A DNA stretch of 64,000 nucleotides. Origin: Owenweeksia hongkongensis DSM 17368. Its GTDB lineage: Bacteria; Bacteroidota; Bacteroidia; Flavobacteriales; Schleiferiaceae. The notes beneath the pieces are model-generated. The model saw nothing but the letters and a program-made list of their open reading frames with translations. It was not told where the DNA came from and did not search any database. Shown here in pieces: positions 35,276 through 45,640 of the stretch. The stretch's first letter is position 1. Every line of letters starts with the position of its first letter. The position numbers and the translations under genes are program-made. Location: contig NC_016599.1 in NCBI RefSeq assembly GCF_000236705.1, positions 3,410,001 through 3,474,000 on the forward strand, given 5' to 3'.

Positions 35276-35704
35276 ATGGGTGCCAGAAAAAGAAACAGAG
35301 CAGAAGCTATAAAGGAGGCTAGGAAAACCGTAGCCATCGCAAAGCTTAACAATTGCCCTACATCTCCCAGAAAGATGAGATTAGTGGCTGACATGATTCG
35401 CGGTTTAGAAGTAGAAAAAGCACTTTTCTTGCTAAAGCATAGCAGTAAAGAAGCTAGTGGCAGGTTAGAAAAACTGTTGCTTTCTGCACTTAACAACTGG
35501 GAACAGAAGAATGAAGGTGAGCGTATGGAAGAGGCTAAACTATATGTGAAAGAAATTTCAGTAGATAGCGCTCGTATGCTTAAGAGAATTCAGCCGGCTC
35601 CCCAGGGTCGTGCACACCGCGTTCGCAAAAGAAGCAACCACGTAACTGTGATTGTAGATGCGAAAGTGAAGCAAGAAGAAGTAGTTAACGATAGTAATTC
35701 ATAA
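35276..35704 (+). CDS. rplV: 50S ribosomal protein L22
   Basis: A 142-residue L22 whose hairpin lines the exit tunnel. [19 protein letters not shown] and the hairpin region [19 protein letters not shown] are diagnostic. The ATG at 35276 is chosen; the open frame extends upstream into rpsS, but that part is not L22-like. The first 20 or so residues are an extra basic helix compared with E. coli L22. Confidence 0.96.
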   Translation: MGARKRNRAEAIKEARKTVAIAKLNNCPTSPRKMRLVADMIRGLEVEKALFLLKHSSKEASGRLEKLLLSALNNWEQKNEGERMEEAKLYVKEISVDSARMLKRIQPAPQGRAHRVRKRSNHVTVIVDAKVKQEEVVNDSNS

Positions 35705-35708
35705 CCGA

Positions 35709-36437
35709 ATGGGACAGAAGACAAACCCGATAGGTAACAGATTAGGTTTTATCCGCGGATGGGACAGTAACTGGTATGGTGGTAGAGATTATGGTGATAA
35801 ACTTGCCGAAGACGATAAGATCAGAAAGTATCTTTACGCTCGTCTATCAAAAGCAAGTGTAGGACGTATCATTATTGAGCGTACACTAAAATTGGTAACC
35901 GTAACCATTACCACTAGTCGTCCTGGTATTATTATCGGTAAAGGTGGACAAGAAGTTGATAAACTGAAGGAAGAGCTTAAAAAGCTTACCAAGAAAGAAG
36001 TTCAAATCAACATCTTCGAAATTAAAAGACCAGAGCTTGACGCGAAATTAGTAGCAGATAGCATCGCTCGCCAGATTGAAGGTCGTATTAGCTTCCGTAG
36101 AGCAATTAAGATGGGTATCGCTGCAACCATGAGAATGGGTGCTGAAGGTATCAAGATTCAAGCCTCTGGAAGATTGAACGGTGCAGAGATGGCACGTTCT
36201 GAAATGTACAAAGACGGAAGAACTCCTCTGCATACATTTAGAGCAGATATTGATTATGCTTTAGCTGAAGCTCATACAACATACGGTATCATTGGTATCA
36301 AAGTATGGATTATGAAAGGCGAAGTATACGGAAAGAGAGACCTAAGCAACCTACTTGGTACTGCCGGTAAAGGTGGTAAGCAACAAGGTGGTGGCGGTAG
36401 AGATAACCGTGGCGCAGGTAGAAGAAAAAGAAAATAG
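35709..36437 (+). CDS. rpsC: 30S ribosomal protein S3
   Basis: A 242-residue S3 at the mRNA entry channel. A KH domain with [18 protein letters not shown] is clear, and the C-terminal domain includes [13 protein letters not shown] Gly/Arg/Lys-rich tail ([16 protein letters not shown]) extends the end. It begins four bases after rplV. Confidence 0.97.
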   Translation: MGQKTNPIGNRLGFIRGWDSNWYGGRDYGDKLAEDDKIRKYLYARLSKASVGRIIIERTLKLVTVTITTSRPGIIIGKGGQEVDKLKEELKKLTKKEVQINIFEIKRPELDAKLVADSIARQIEGRISFRRAIKMGIAATMRMGAEGIKIQASGRLNGAEMARSEMYKDGRTPLHTFRADIDYALAEAHTTYGIIGIKVWIMKGEVYGKRDLSNLLGTAGKGGKQQGGGGRDNRGAGRRKRK

Positions 36438-36460
36438 GATTTTAAAGAGGGCATTTTACA

Positions 36461-36883
36461 ATGTTACAACCTAAGAAAACAAAGCACAGAAAGCAGTTTA
36501 AAGGCAAAATGAAGGGAAATGCACAACGCGGATCTCAGATAGCCTTTGGAAGTTTTGCCATCAAGGCGTTGGACGAAAAGTTCATCACTTCACGCCAAAT
36601 TGAGGCCGCCCGTATTGCTGCTACGAGGTACATGAAGAGAGAAGGTCAGTTATGGATTAGAATTTTTCCAGACAAGCCTATCACCAAGAAGCCTGCTGAA
36701 GTACGTATGGGTAAAGGAAAGGGTGCTTTGGATCACTGGGTAGCTGTTGTAAGACCTGGAAGAATCATCTTTGAATTGGATGGTGTGAATTCAGAAATCG
36801 CAAAAGAAGCCCTTAGATTGGCGGCTCAAAAACTTCCGGTAAAAACTAAGTTTGTAACTAGAAGGGATTACGTAGGTGCCTAA
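36461..36883 (+). CDS. rplP: 50S ribosomal protein L16
   Basis: A 140-residue L16 near the A site and the base of the L7/L12 stalk. [19 protein letters not shown] and [19 protein letters not shown] match the family, including the Arg that is hydroxylated in some bacteria. A 23-base gap precedes it. Confidence 0.97.
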   Translation: MLQPKKTKHRKQFKGKMKGNAQRGSQIAFGSFAIKALDEKFITSRQIEAARIAATRYMKREGQLWIRIFPDKPITKKPAEVRMGKGKGALDHWVAVVRPGRIIFELDGVNSEIAKEALRLAAQKLPVKTKFVTRRDYVGA

Positions 36884-36897
36884 AACACTATAGAACT

Positions 36898-37101
36898 ATG
36901 AAAGCATCTGTTGTTAGAGAAATGACCACCCAGGAGATAAAAGAGCAACTTGAGGAGCTTAAGTTGACTTACTCAAAAACTAAGATGGGACACACCATCT
37001 CACCTTTGGAAAATCCTTTGGAATTGAAGAAGGCTCGTAAGAATATCGCAAGACTGTCCACTGAGTTGCGCAGTCGTCAATTAACCAGTGAACAGCAATA
37101 A
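36898..37101 (+). CDS. rpmC: 50S ribosomal protein L29
   Basis: A 67-residue, two-helix L29 at the tunnel exit. [20 protein letters not shown] and the C-terminal [19 protein letters not shown] are typical. It ends seven bases before rpsQ. Confidence 0.96.
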   Translation: MKASVVREMTTQEIKEQLEELKLTYSKTKMGHTISPLENPLELKKARKNIARLSTELRSRQLTSEQQ

Positions 37102-37108
37102 ATTTCTG

Positions 37109-37372
37109 ATGGAAGAAATTAAAAGAAATTTAAGAAAGGAACGAATTGGTGTAGTGACCAGTAACAAGATGGAGAAATCTATCACTGTTTCTGTAGAACG
37201 TAAAAAGAAGCACCCGATTTACGGTAAGTTTATTAAGCTTACTAAAAAGTTCCATGCTCACGATGACAAGAATGAGTGCAACATTGGCGACACTGTTCGC
37301 ATTATGGAAACTCGTCCGTTGAGCAAAACGAAGAATTGGAGACTAGTAGAAATCATTGAAAGGGCTAAGTAA
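37109..37372 (+). CDS. rpsQ: 30S ribosomal protein S17
   Basis: An 87-residue S17, an early assembly OB-fold protein. [22 protein letters not shown] and [19 protein letters not shown] are conserved. The ATG at 37109 is preferred to a GTG at 37088, which lies inside rpmC and would add seven unrelated residues. Confidence 0.97.
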   Translation: MEEIKRNLRKERIGVVTSNKMEKSITVSVERKKKHPIYGKFIKLTKKFHAHDDKNECNIGDTVRIMETRPLSKTKNWRLVEIIERAK

Positions 37373-37374
37373 TA

Positions 37375-37743
37375 ATGTTACAGCAAGAGTCAAGATTAAA
37401 AGTAGCAGATAACACCGGAGCAAAGGAAGTACTTTGTATCAGAGTGTTAGGCGGAACCAAAAGAAGGTATGCTTCTGTAGGCGATAAGATCGTTGTTTCT
37501 GTAAAAGAAGCTACGCCTGCTGGTAACGTTAAGAAAGGAACTGTTTCTACCGCAGTAGTTGTACGTACTCGTAAAGAAGTACGCAGAGCAGATGGATCAT
37601 ACATCCGCTTTGATGACAACGCTTGCGTGTTGTTAAACGCCCAGGGCGAAATGCGCGGTACCCGTGTTTTTGGACCGGTTTCCCGTGAGCTTCGTGATAA
37701 ACAATATATGAGAATAGTATCTCTGGCACCAGAAGTACTGTAA
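37375..37743 (+). CDS. rplN: 50S ribosomal protein L14
   Basis: A 122-residue L14 at the subunit interface, also the docking site of the silencing factor RsfS in other bacteria. [19 protein letters not shown] and the C-terminal [19 protein letters not shown] are highly conserved. It starts two bases after rpsQ and opens the spc part of the cluster. Confidence 0.98.
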   Translation: MLQQESRLKVADNTGAKEVLCIRVLGGTKRRYASVGDKIVVSVKEATPAGNVKKGTVSTAVVVRTRKEVRRADGSYIRFDDNACVLLNAQGEMRGTRVFGPVSRELRDKQYMRIVSLAPEVL

Positions 37744-37753
37744 ATAATTGAAG

Positions 37754-38071
37754 ATGGCAAAGTTTCACATTAAAAAAGGAGATACCGTAAAGGTTCTTGC
37801 TGGTGAGTACAAAGGACAAACTGGTAAGGTAATCGAAATGCTTGGTGAAAAAAACAAAGCATTGGTAGAAGGTATCAACGTGGTGAAAAAACACGAGAAG
37901 CCTAGTGCTTCAAATCCTCAAGGAGGAATTATAGAGAAAGAAGCTCCTATTCACTTGTCAAACCTGATGTATGTAGATGCAGATGGTAAGGCTTCAAGAA
38001 TTGGTCGTAAGGCTGATGAGAATGGAAAGCTTGTAAGATATTCTAAGAAAACAGAAGATATCATTAAGTAA
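37754..38071 (+). CDS. rplX: 50S ribosomal protein L24
   Basis: A 105-residue KOW-fold assembly initiator. [23 protein letters not shown] is the KOW motif. The ATG at 37754 is chosen over a TTG six bases earlier. Its TAA overlaps the rplE ATG by one base (TAATG). Confidence 0.97.
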   Translation: MAKFHIKKGDTVKVLAGEYKGQTGKVIEMLGEKNKALVEGINVVKKHEKPSASNPQGGIIEKEAPIHLSNLMYVDADGKASRIGRKADENGKLVRYSKKTEDIIK

Positions 38072-38619
38072 TGAATTACGTTCCCACACTAAAAGAAAAG
38101 TACAATAGCGAGTACGCTGTGGCTCTTAAAGAAGAGTTTAACTACGCTAATGTAATGGAAGTACCTCGCTTGGAGAAGATTGTACTTTCACAAGGTATTG
38201 GAGCTGCTACTGCTGATAAGAAGCTGGTAGATTACGCCATCGATGAGATGAGCCGTATTGCTGGACAAAAAGCGATAGCTACTTACTCCAAAAAGGATAT
38301 CTCAAACTTTAAGTTGAGAAAAGGTATGCCTATTGGGGCAAAAGTAACCTTGAGAGGTGAGAAAATGTATGAATTTCTTGAGCGTCTTGTATGGTCTTCT
38401 TTGCCACGTATTCGTGACTTTAACGGTATCAAAAAGAATGGTTTTGACGGACGTGGAAACTATACTTTAGGTATCACTGAGCAGATTATCTTCCCAGAGA
38501 TTGATATCGATAAAACTAATCGTATTACAGGTATGGACATTACATTTGTAACCACCGGTAAAACCGATAAGGAGGCAAAAGCATTATTACAAAAATTCGG
38601 ACTTCCCTTTAAGAAATAG
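38071..38619 (+). CDS. rplE: 50S ribosomal protein L5
   Basis: A 182-residue L5 that binds 5S rRNA and bridges to the 30S head. [16 protein letters not shown] and [15 protein letters not shown] are diagnostic. Coupled to rplX by a TAATG overlap. Confidence 0.97.
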   Translation: MNYVPTLKEKYNSEYAVALKEEFNYANVMEVPRLEKIVLSQGIGAATADKKLVDYAIDEMSRIAGQKAIATYSKKDISNFKLRKGMPIGAKVTLRGEKMYEFLERLVWSSLPRIRDFNGIKKNGFDGRGNYTLGITEQIIFPEIDIDKTNRITGMDITFVTTGKTDKEAKALLQKFGLPFKK

Positions 38620-38621
38620 AC

Positions 38622-38891
38622 ATGGCTAAAGAATCGATGAAAGCCCGCGAAGTGAAGCGGAAAGAAACTGTTGAAAAATATGCTGAAAAGCGTGCTGCTC
38701 TTAAAGCTGCAGGCGATTATGAAGCTTTACAAAAGCTTCCTAAGAATGCATCTCCAGTAAGAATGCACAACCGTTGCAAACTTACCGGACGTCCAAAAGG
38801 CTACATGCGTCAGTTTGGACTTTCGAGAGTTATGTTTAGAGAGATGGCTAACAAAGGCTTGATCCCTGGAGTTAAAAAGGCAAGTTGGTAA
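38622..38891 (+). CDS. rpsN: 30S ribosomal protein S14, zinc-independent form
   Basis: An 89-residue S14 of the long, zinc-free type. It lacks the CxxC pairs of the short zinc form, retaining just one Cys in [15 protein letters not shown]. The C-terminal [24 protein letters not shown] is standard. Two bases separate it from rplE. Confidence 0.97.
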   Translation: MAKESMKAREVKRKETVEKYAEKRAALKAAGDYEALQKLPKNASPVRMHNRCKLTGRPKGYMRQFGLSRVMFREMANKGLIPGVKKASW

Positions 38892-38906
38892 ATTATATTT
38901 AGTACA

Positions 38907-39308
38907 ATGGTTACAGATCCTATTGCAGATTACCTTACCCGCGTTAGAAACGCGATGCTAGCGAAACACAAAGTTGTGGAAATTCCATCTTCAAATATGA
39001 AGGTAGAGTTGAGCAAGATTTTGCTAGACCAAGGGTACATTACAAATTATAAAGTGGACGCAGATCGTGGTCCTCAAGGCACTATCAAAATTGCTTTGAA
39101 GTATGATCGTGTTACTGAAGAGCCAGCTATTCGCTCACTTGAAAGAGTAAGTAAGCCAGGTTTGAGAAAGTATTCATCTGGTAAAGATTTACCAAGGGTG
39201 ATTAACGGACTAGGTATTGCTATCGTTTCTACCTCTCATGGTGTGATGACAGATAAGCAGGCCCGTAAGGAAAACGTAGGTGGAGAAGTACTTTGCTACG
39301 TTTACTAA
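38907..39308 (+). CDS. rpsH: 30S ribosomal protein S8
   Basis: A 133-residue S8 that binds the central domain of 16S rRNA; in E. coli it represses the spc operon. [19 protein letters not shown] and the C-terminal [20 protein letters not shown] match the family. Confidence 0.97.
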   Translation: MVTDPIADYLTRVRNAMLAKHKVVEIPSSNMKVELSKILLDQGYITNYKVDADRGPQGTIKIALKYDRVTEEPAIRSLERVSKPGLRKYSSGKDLPRVINGLGIAIVSTSHGVMTDKQARKENVGGEVLCYVY

Positions 39309-39337
39309 TTAAGAGAAATTAAAGAAAGCATTTTACA

Positions 39338-39889
39338 ATGTCACGAGTAGGAAAAGCACTTATTAATGTTCCAGCAGACGTAGAGATTAAGGTTTCTGGA
39401 AGCGTAGTTTCTGTAAAAGGGAAGCTAGGTGAGTTGTCAGAAACTTTGCCAGAAAGCATCACTATTTCTCAAGAAGGAACTGAACTTACCGTATTGCGTG
39501 CAAACGAAGAGAAACAAACCCGTGCTTATCACGGATTGTACCGCGCGTTGATCGCTAATATGATAGAAGGTGTAAGTCAAGGTTTTGAAAAGAAGCTTGA
39601 GCTTGTAGGGGTAGGTTATAGAGCATCAAATCAAGGTCAAAAATTAGATCTTTCTTTGGGATACTCTCACAACATTCTTTTTGAAATTCCAAGTGAAGTG
39701 AAATTGGAAACAGTTTCAGATAAAGGAAAGAACCCTATCGTGATATTGAAGAGCCACGATAAGCAACTAGTAGGAATGATCGCGGCAAAGATTCGCGGAT
39801 TCCGTAAGCCAGAGCCTTACAAAGGTAAAGGTGTGAAATACGTGGGCGAATACATTAGAAGAAAAGCCGGTAAAACCGCTAGTAAATAA
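39338..39889 (+). CDS. rplF: 50S ribosomal protein L6
   Basis: A 183-residue L6 with two similar domains near the sarcin-ricin loop. The C-terminal signature PEPYKGKGVKYVGEYIRRKAGK is complete. A 29-base gap, the largest in this part, precedes it. Confidence 0.97.
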   Translation: MSRVGKALINVPADVEIKVSGSVVSVKGKLGELSETLPESITISQEGTELTVLRANEEKQTRAYHGLYRALIANMIEGVSQGFEKKLELVGVGYRASNQGQKLDLSLGYSHNILFEIPSEVKLETVSDKGKNPIVILKSHDKQLVGMIAAKIRGFRKPEPYKGKGVKYVGEYIRRKAGKTASK

Positions 39890-39895
39890 TAGAAG

Positions 39896-40249
39896 ATGGC
39901 ACTTACCAAATCAGAAAAAAGATTGCGCATTAAGCGCAGGGTTAGAAAAAGCATTAACGGAACTGCTGACCGCCCAAGATTGGCTGTATACAGAAGTAAC
40001 AAGGAGATTTACGCTCAGCTTATCAACGATGTTGATGGAAAAACGTTAGCCTCTGCTTCGTCTCTTGAAAAAGACTTTGCCAAAGAAGGAAATAAGAGCG
40101 ATATGGCGAAAGCTGTAGGCAAGAAGGTAGCTGAGAGAGCTACTGCTGCAGGCTTTGAAGTATGTGCTTTTGATCGTGGAGGATACCTCTACCACGGAAG
40201 AGTAAAATCATTGGCTGAGGGTGCCAGAGAAGGAGGACTAAAATTTTAA
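39896..40249 (+). CDS. rplR: 50S ribosomal protein L18
   Basis: A 117-residue L18 that brings 5S rRNA to the large subunit with L5. [21 protein letters not shown] at the N-terminus and the C-terminal [23 protein letters not shown] are conserved. Confidence 0.97.
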   Translation: MALTKSEKRLRIKRRVRKSINGTADRPRLAVYRSNKEIYAQLINDVDGKTLASASSLEKDFAKEGNKSDMAKAVGKKVAERATAAGFEVCAFDRGGYLYHGRVKSLAEGAREGGLKF

Positions 40250-40258
40250 GATACCGAG

Positions 40259-40783
40259 ATGATTAAAGGTCATAAGAACGTACAAAGAGTAAAGCCTAGC
40301 GGATTGGAATTGACTGACCGTGTGGTAGGTATTCAAAGGGTAACCAAGGTAACTAAAGGTGGTAGAACTTTCGGATTTTCAGCTATCGTTGTAGTAGGAG
40401 ATGAGAAAGGTGTTGCAGGCTTTGGTCTTGGAAAATCTAAGGAAGTTTCTGAAGCGATTCAGAAAGGAATTGAGGACGCTAAAAAGAACTTGGTTCGTAT
40501 TCCTTTGGTAAAAAACACAATTCCTCACCCACAAAGTGGGAAATTTGGTGGAGCTAGAGTATTTTTGCGCCCCGCTTCAAATGGTACAGGAGTAATTGCA
40601 GGTGGTGCAATGAGAGCTGTACTTGAAAGTTTAGGTGTACACGATGTATTGGCAAAATCAAAAGGATCTTCTAACCCACACAACGTGGTAAAGGCTACTT
40701 TTGACTGCTTGCTAAAGATGCGTGACGCAGGAACCATCGCCAGAACTCGCGGTATTAGTGTAGAAAAGGTATTCAACGGATAA
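40259..40783 (+). CDS. rpsE: 30S ribosomal protein S5
   Basis: A 174-residue S5, which helps decoding fidelity and mRNA unwinding at the entry. The double-stranded RNA-binding-like part [22 protein letters not shown] and [22 protein letters not shown] are diagnostic. Nine bases follow rplR. Confidence 0.97.
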   Translation: MIKGHKNVQRVKPSGLELTDRVVGIQRVTKVTKGGRTFGFSAIVVVGDEKGVAGFGLGKSKEVSEAIQKGIEDAKKNLVRIPLVKNTIPHPQSGKFGGARVFLRPASNGTGVIAGGAMRAVLESLGVHDVLAKSKGSSNPHNVVKATFDCLLKMRDAGTIARTRGISVEKVFNG

Positions 40784-40796
40784 AGAAAGAACCGAC

Positions 40797-40979
40797 ATGG
40801 CTACTATAAAAATTAAGCAAGTGCGCAGCAAAATTAACCGTCCGGAAGTTCAAAAAAGAACTATGGCGGCTCTAGGATTGCGCAAAATGAATCAAGTGGT
40901 AGAGCACGAAGCTACTCCACAGGTTTTGGGTATGGTAAGAAAGGTTTCTCACCTTATCGAAGTAGAAGAAGTAAAGTAA
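40797..40979 (+). CDS. rpmD: 50S ribosomal protein L30
   Basis: A 60-residue L30 of the usual bacterial size. IKIKQVRSKINRPEVQKRTMAALGLRKMNQ is typical, with the C-terminal VRKVSHLIEVEEV. Confidence 0.96.
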   Translation: MATIKIKQVRSKINRPEVQKRTMAALGLRKMNQVVEHEATPQVLGMVRKVSHLIEVEEVK

Positions 40980-40999
40980 CACTCTTAAGATATTAAGTT

Positions 41000-41449
41000 A
41001 TGAGTTTGAGTAATTTAAAACCAGCATCAGGATCAACCAAATCTCGCAAGCGTATTGCTCGCGGTGAGGGTTCTGGTCATGGTGGTACTTCAACACGTGG
41101 TCACAAAGGTGCCAAGTCTAGAAGTGGATACAAAAGCAAAATCGGCTTTGAAGGTGGTCAGATGCCATTGCAAAGACGTGTACCTAAGTTTGGTTTCCGT
41201 AACATCAACCGTGTAGAATACCATGGTATCAACCTTGATACTTTGCAAACTTTGGTTGACGAAGGAAAAGCTACAGATAAGATTGATGTTGCTACTTTGG
41301 TAAACAATGGTCTTGCTGACAAGAGCGATCGCATTAAAATTTTGGGTAGAGGAGAGCTTAAAGCTAAGCTTACCATCGAAGCCCACGGTTATTCAAAAAC
41401 TGCCCAAGCTGCTATCGAAGCGCAAGGTGGTGTTGCAACAACTCTTTAA
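41000..41449 (+). CDS. rplO: 50S ribosomal protein L15
   Basis: A 149-residue L15. The glycine-rich basic N-terminus ([24 protein letters not shown]) and the motif [17 protein letters not shown] are diagnostic. It is followed after 11 bases by secY, as in most bacteria. Confidence 0.97.
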   Translation: MSLSNLKPASGSTKSRKRIARGEGSGHGGTSTRGHKGAKSRSGYKSKIGFEGGQMPLQRRVPKFGFRNINRVEYHGINLDTLQTLVDEGKATDKIDVATLVNNGLADKSDRIKILGRGELKAKLTIEAHGYSKTAQAAIEAQGGVATTL

Positions 41450-41460
41450 GAGATTATTGA

Positions 41461-42798
41461 ATGAAGCGTTTTATAGAAACATTAAAAAATATCTGGAAGA
41501 TTGAAGAACTCAGAGAAAAGATCCTACTTACTCTGGGTCTTTTGCTCGTATACCGTTTGGGTTCAAACGTAGTTCTTCCAGGAATTGATCCTGAAAGTTT
41601 AACTAACCTTCAGAATCAGGCCGATGGTGGTATTATAGGAATCCTTAATGCTTTCACCGGTGGTGCTTTTGCAAACGCTTCAATTTTGGCATTAGGTATC
41701 ATGCCTTACATCTCAGCATCTATTGTTATTCAGTTGCTGGGAATGGCTGTACCTACTATACAGAAAATGCAGAAGGAAGGAGAAAGCGGAAGAAGAAAGA
41801 TCAACCAGATCACTCGTTTTCTTACTATAGCAATTACAGCAGCACAGGCTCCTGGATACATTGCTAACCTTATGAGTCAGAATGTTGGGGTTACCATTTC
41901 ACCTAGTTTGTTTTGGTTTACCTCTATCATTGTTCTTACTGCAGGTACTGTATTTGCAATGTGGCTTGGAGAAAGAATTACTGATAAAGGTGTAGGTAAT
42001 GGTATTTCACTACTTATTATGGTAGGTATCATCGCTAGCTTGCCTCAGGCTTTCCTTCAGGAGTTTGCTTCAAAAATTGATAGAGGTGGTGGTCTTGTAC
42101 TATTCATCGTAGAAATTGCAGTTCTATTATTTGTAATTCTACTATCAGTAGCTTTAGTACAAGGAGTACGAAGAGTGCCTGTGCAATACGCCAAGCGTAC
42201 TACAGGCGGAAGAACTTACTCAGGAAATATGGCTCGTCAGTACATTCCACTTAAAGTGAATGCTGCTGGTGTAATGCCAATCATTTTTGCACAAGCAATT
42301 ATGTTCATCCCTGTAACTGTATTAAGCTATGCAGGTTTGGAAAGCGGAAATGCTAACTGGTTAGTTTCTATGTTTAGTGATATTCAAGGTTTCTGGTACA
42401 ACTTCGTGTTTGCTGTAATGATCATCTTGTTTACTTACTTCTATACGGCTATTCAGGTAAACACAAACCAAATGGCGGAAGACCTTAAGCGTAATGGTGG
42501 ATTCATTCCAGGTATTAAGCCAGGAAAAAGTACTGCTGAGTTCTTAGATACGGTTCTATCAAGAATTACGCTACCGGGATCTATATTCCTTGCCTTGCTA
42601 GCTATTTTGCCAGCATTCGCAATGGTAGCTGGTGTAAATACTCAGTTTGCTTATTTCTACGGAGGTACGAGCTTGCTGATTATGGTAGGAGTGGTTTTGG
42701 ATACTCTGCAACAAATAGAAAGTTACTTGCTAAACCGTCATTACGATGGCTTGATGAAGTCAGGTAAGCTAAAAGGACGTACAGTAAGCGCATTTTAA
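41461..42798 (+). CDS. secY: Protein translocase subunit SecY
   Basis: A 445-residue, ten-helix channel protein of the Sec translocon in the inner membrane. The plug region (GIIGILNAFTGGAFANASILALGIMPYISASIVIQLL) and cytoplasmic loop motifs (KEGESGRRKINQ, RRVPVQYAKR) match. The C-terminal loop YLLNRHYDGLMKSGKLKGR is normal. Confidence 0.98.
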   Translation: MKRFIETLKNIWKIEELREKILLTLGLLLVYRLGSNVVLPGIDPESLTNLQNQADGGIIGILNAFTGGAFANASILALGIMPYISASIVIQLLGMAVPTIQKMQKEGESGRRKINQITRFLTIAITAAQAPGYIANLMSQNVGVTISPSLFWFTSIIVLTAGTVFAMWLGERITDKGVGNGISLLIMVGIIASLPQAFLQEFASKIDRGGGLVLFIVEIAVLLFVILLSVALVQGVRRVPVQYAKRTTGGRTYSGNMARQYIPLKVNAAGVMPIIFAQAIMFIPVTVLSYAGLESGNANWLVSMFSDIQGFWYNFVFAVMIILFTYFYTAIQVNTNQMAEDLKRNGGFIPGIKPGKSTAEFLDTVLSRITLPGSIFLALLAILPAFAMVAGVNTQFAYFYGGTSLLIMVGVVLDTLQQIESYLLNRHYDGLMKSGKLKGRTVSAF

Positions 42799-42819
42799 AA
42801 ATAGAGTATAAAGGAACTT

Positions 42820-43035
42820 ATGGCTAAGCAATCTGCGATTGAGCAAGACGGAACAATTATAGAGGCATTGATTAATGCGATGTTTCGTGTAGAGTTGGAA
42901 AACGGACACATAGTTACAGCTCATATATCCGGTAAGATGCGGATGAACTATATAAAATTATTACCAGGAGATAAAGTGAAGCTTGATATGTCTCCTTATG
43001 ATTTAACTAAAGCAAGAATCACCTACAGATACTAG
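42820..43035 (+). CDS. infA: Translation initiation factor IF-1
   Basis: A 71-residue OB-fold factor that blocks the A site during initiation. [20 protein letters not shown] and [24 protein letters not shown] are near-universal. It lies 21 bases after secY. Confidence 0.97.
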   Translation: MAKQSAIEQDGTIIEALINAMFRVELENGHIVTAHISGKMRMNYIKLLPGDKVKLDMSPYDLTKARITYRY

Positions 43036-43064
43036 GTGTGCCCCAATAAAGAGAGAATAAAGAG

Positions 43065-43181
43065 ATGAAAGTAAGAGCATCAATCAAAAAGAGAAGTGCA
43101 GATTGCAAAATCGTGCGCAGGAAGGGAGTTCTTTATGTGATCAACAAAAAGAACCCTAAGTTCAAACAAAGACAAGGATAA
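43065..43181 (+). CDS. rpmJ: 50S ribosomal protein L36, zinc-independent form
   Basis: A 38-residue L36, read directly from the sequence: ATG at 43065 and TAA at 43179-43181. It begins [15 protein letters not shown] and ends KFKQRQG. Of the four zinc ligands in the classical form (Cys11, Cys14, Cys27, His33), only Cys14 remains; the others read Ser, Asn and Phe. It sits between infA and rpsM, as expected. Confidence 0.95.
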   Translation: MKVRASIKKRSADCKIVRRKGVLYVINKKNPKFKQRQG

Positions 43182-43199
43182 TATTATAACGGATTACCT

Positions 43200-43577
43200 A
43201 TGGCAAGGATTGCTGGTATAGATTTACCAAAAAACAAAAGAGGTGAGATTGGCCTTACCTACATTTTCGGTATAGGAAACAGTCGCTCAAGACAAATCCT
43301 AGACGAAGCGGGTGTTGACTACAACACTAAGGTTCAGGACTGGGATGATGATCAGCTTACAGCTATCAGAAACGTAATTACTGAGCAGTATAAAGTAGAG
43401 GGTGAACTTCGTTCTGAAGTACAATTGAGCATCAAGCGTTTGATGGATATCGGTTGCTACAGAGGTGTACGTCACAGAAATGGACTACCACTTCGTGGAC
43501 AGAGAACCAAAAACAACTCTCGTACCAGAAAAGGAAAACGTAAAACAGTTGCCAACAAGAAGAAGGCAACTAAATAA
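43200..43577 (+). CDS. rpsM: 30S ribosomal protein S13
   Basis: A 125-residue S13 of the 30S head that contacts P-site t[27 protein letters not shown] and the C-terminal [22 protein letters not shown] are diagnostic. It opens the alpha part of the cluster. Confidence 0.97.
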   Translation: MARIAGIDLPKNKRGEIGLTYIFGIGNSRSRQILDEAGVDYNTKVQDWDDDQLTAIRNVITEQYKVEGELRSEVQLSIKRLMDIGCYRGVRHRNGLPLRGQRTKNNSRTRKGKRKTVANKKKATK

Positions 43578-43589
43578 TTTGTGTGAGTA

Positions 43590-43985
43590 ATGGCAAAGAA
43601 AGCGTCAGGTAAAGGTACCAAGAAAAGAAAAGTAATCATTGAAGCAACGGGTGAAGCCCATATCAATGCTACTTTCAACAACATCATTATTTCTCTTACC
43701 AACACCAAAGGTCAGGTAATCAGTTGGTCTTCTGCCGGTAAAATGGGTTTTAGAGGATCAAAGAAAAACACTCCTTATGCAGCTCAAATGGCAGCTGAGG
43801 ATTGCGGAAAAACAGCGATGGAACTAGGCCTTAAGAAGGTGAAGGTTTATGTGAAAGGTCCAGGTAACGGTAGAGAATCAGCGATTCGTACCCTACACAA
43901 TAATGGTATCGAGGTATCAGAAATTGTAGATGTTACCCCAATGCCACACAACGGCTGTCGTCCTCCGAAAAGAAGAAGAGTTTAA
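43590..43985 (+). CDS. rpsK: 30S ribosomal protein S11
   Basis: A 131-residue S11 of the 30S platform. [14 protein letters not shown] and the C-terminal [15 protein letters not shown] are highly conserved. The Asn-Gly there is the site of isoaspartate formation in E. coli S11. Confidence 0.97.
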   Translation: MAKKASGKGTKKRKVIIEATGEAHINATFNNIIISLTNTKGQVISWSSAGKMGFRGSKKNTPYAAQMAAEDCGKTAMELGLKKVKVYVKGPGNGRESAIRTLHNNGIEVSEIVDVTPMPHNGCRPPKRRRV

Positions 43986-44006
43986 GTAAATTAAGAAAGC
44001 GAAGAA

Positions 44007-44612
44007 ATGGCAAGATATACAGGCCCAAAAACGAAAATCGCAAGAAAGTTTGGAGATCCTATCTTCGGACCTGACGGTTCTTTTGAGAAAAAGAATTACC
44101 CTCCCGGCCAGCATGGTAACGGACGTAGAAGAGGTAAAAAGTCAGAATATGCTATTCAGCTTGCTGAAAAGCAAAAGGCAAAATATACCTACGGTATCCT
44201 TGAGCGTCAGTTTTCTAACATGTTTAAGAAAGCATCTAGCTCAAAAGGTATTACTGGTGAGGTTCTTTTGCAACTTTGTGAAGCTCGTTTAGATAACGTG
44301 GTTTTCAGACTTGGAATCGCTGGAGGAAGACGTGCTGCCCGTCAGTTGGTATCACACCGCCACATTACCGTAAATGGTGAGTTGGTAAATATTCCTTCTT
44401 ATCATGTAAAACCTGGGGATGTAATTGGCGTTCGTGAGAAGTCAAAGTCAGTTTCAGTAATTACGGATGCGATAAGCAGCCGCAAGGATCAGTACGAGTG
44501 GGTAGAGTGGAATAACTCAACCATGACTGGTACTTACCTTAGTACGCCACAAAGAGCAATGATCCCTGAGACCATCAAGGAGCAGCTTATTGTGGAATTG
44601 TACTCTAAATAA
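44007..44612 (+). CDS. rpsD: 30S ribosomal protein S4, zinc-free form
   Basis: A 201-residue S4, a primary 16S rRNA binder. The N-terminal part ([19 protein letters not shown]) has no cysteine cluster, so it is the zinc-free type. The S4 RNA-binding domain [23 protein letters not shown] is intact. In E. coli S4 represses the alpha operon; no such leader is visible before rpsM. Confidence 0.97.
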   Translation: MARYTGPKTKIARKFGDPIFGPDGSFEKKNYPPGQHGNGRRRGKKSEYAIQLAEKQKAKYTYGILERQFSNMFKKASSSKGITGEVLLQLCEARLDNVVFRLGIAGGRRAARQLVSHRHITVNGELVNIPSYHVKPGDVIGVREKSKSVSVITDAISSRKDQYEWVEWNNSTMTGTYLSTPQRAMIPETIKEQLIVELYSK

Positions 44613-44641
44613 TCATAATATAAACTTCTATAAATTTTGCT

Positions 44642-45634
44642 ATGGCAATTTTAAACTTCCAAAAGCCTGATCAGGTTATAATGAATCACGCTTCTGAGAC
44701 TGAAGGTCAGTTTGAGTTCAGACCTTTAGAACCAGGATACGGATTGACCGTAGGTAATGCTCTTCGCAGAGTATTGCTCTCTTCGCTTGAAGGTTTTGCT
44801 TTTATTTCAGTAAAAATAGAAGGTGTTGAGCATGAGTTTTCTACTATCAAAGGGGTGGTAGAAGATGTAACTGAAATCATCCTTAACCTGAAGCAGGTTC
44901 GTTTCAAAAGACAAATCGAAGATCAGGAGGAGGAAAAGATTAACGTTAGCATCTCTGGTCAAGACAAATTAACTGCTGGTGATTTGGGACAATTTATCTC
45001 AGGATTCCAGGTGTTAAACTCTGACTTGGTTATCTGCAACATGGATCCTTCTGTAAAGCTGGAAATGGAACTTGTCGTAGAAAAAGGTAGAGGATATGTA
45101 CCAGCTGAAGAGAACAAGAAAAGTAATGCCTCAATCGGTACTATTTTTATTGACTCTATCTACACTCCTATTAAGAATGTAAAGTATAGCATTGAAAACT
45201 ATCGTGTGGAGCAAAAGACTGACTATGAAAAGTTGATTTTTGAAATTACCACAGACGGTAGTGTTCATCCTAAGAAAGCCCTTACTGAAGCTGCTAAGAT
45301 TTTGATCCACCACTTTATGTTGGTGAGTGACGAAAAGATCACTTTAGAGGACAGTAAGACTACCGAAACTGATAACTATGATGAAGAAATTCTTCACATG
45401 CGTCAGTTGCTTAAAACTAAGCTGGTAGATATGGATCTTTCAGTAAGAGCATTAAACTGCCTAAAAGCTGCCGAAGTAGAGACTTTGGGAGATTTGGTAA
45501 CCTTTACTAAGAGTGACTTGATGAAGTTTAGAAACTTCGGTAAAAAATCACTTACTGAATTGGATGAATTGGTAGAAAGCAAAGGTCTTCACTTCGGTAT
45601 GGACATCGCAAAGTATAAATTGGATAAGGAATAA
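44642..45634 (+). CDS. rpoA: RNA polymerase alpha subunit
   Basis: A 330-residue alpha subunit. The N-terminal dimerisation domain contains [22 protein letters not shown] flexible linker near residues 230-250 is followed by the C-terminal domain ([41 protein letters not shown]) that contacts activators and upstream DNA. It lies 29 bases after rpsD. Confidence 0.98.
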   Translation: MAILNFQKPDQVIMNHASETEGQFEFRPLEPGYGLTVGNALRRVLLSSLEGFAFISVKIEGVEHEFSTIKGVVEDVTEIILNLKQVRFKRQIEDQEEEKINVSISGQDKLTAGDLGQFISGFQVLNSDLVICNMDPSVKLEMELVVEKGRGYVPAEENKKSNASIGTIFIDSIYTPIKNVKYSIENYRVEQKTDYEKLIFEITTDGSVHPKKALTEAAKILIHHFMLVSDEKITLEDSKTTETDNYDEEILHMRQLLKTKLVDMDLSVRALNCLKAAEVETLGDLVTFTKSDLMKFRNFGKKSLTELDELVESKGLHFGMDIAKYKLDKE

Positions 45635-45640
45635 GGATCG

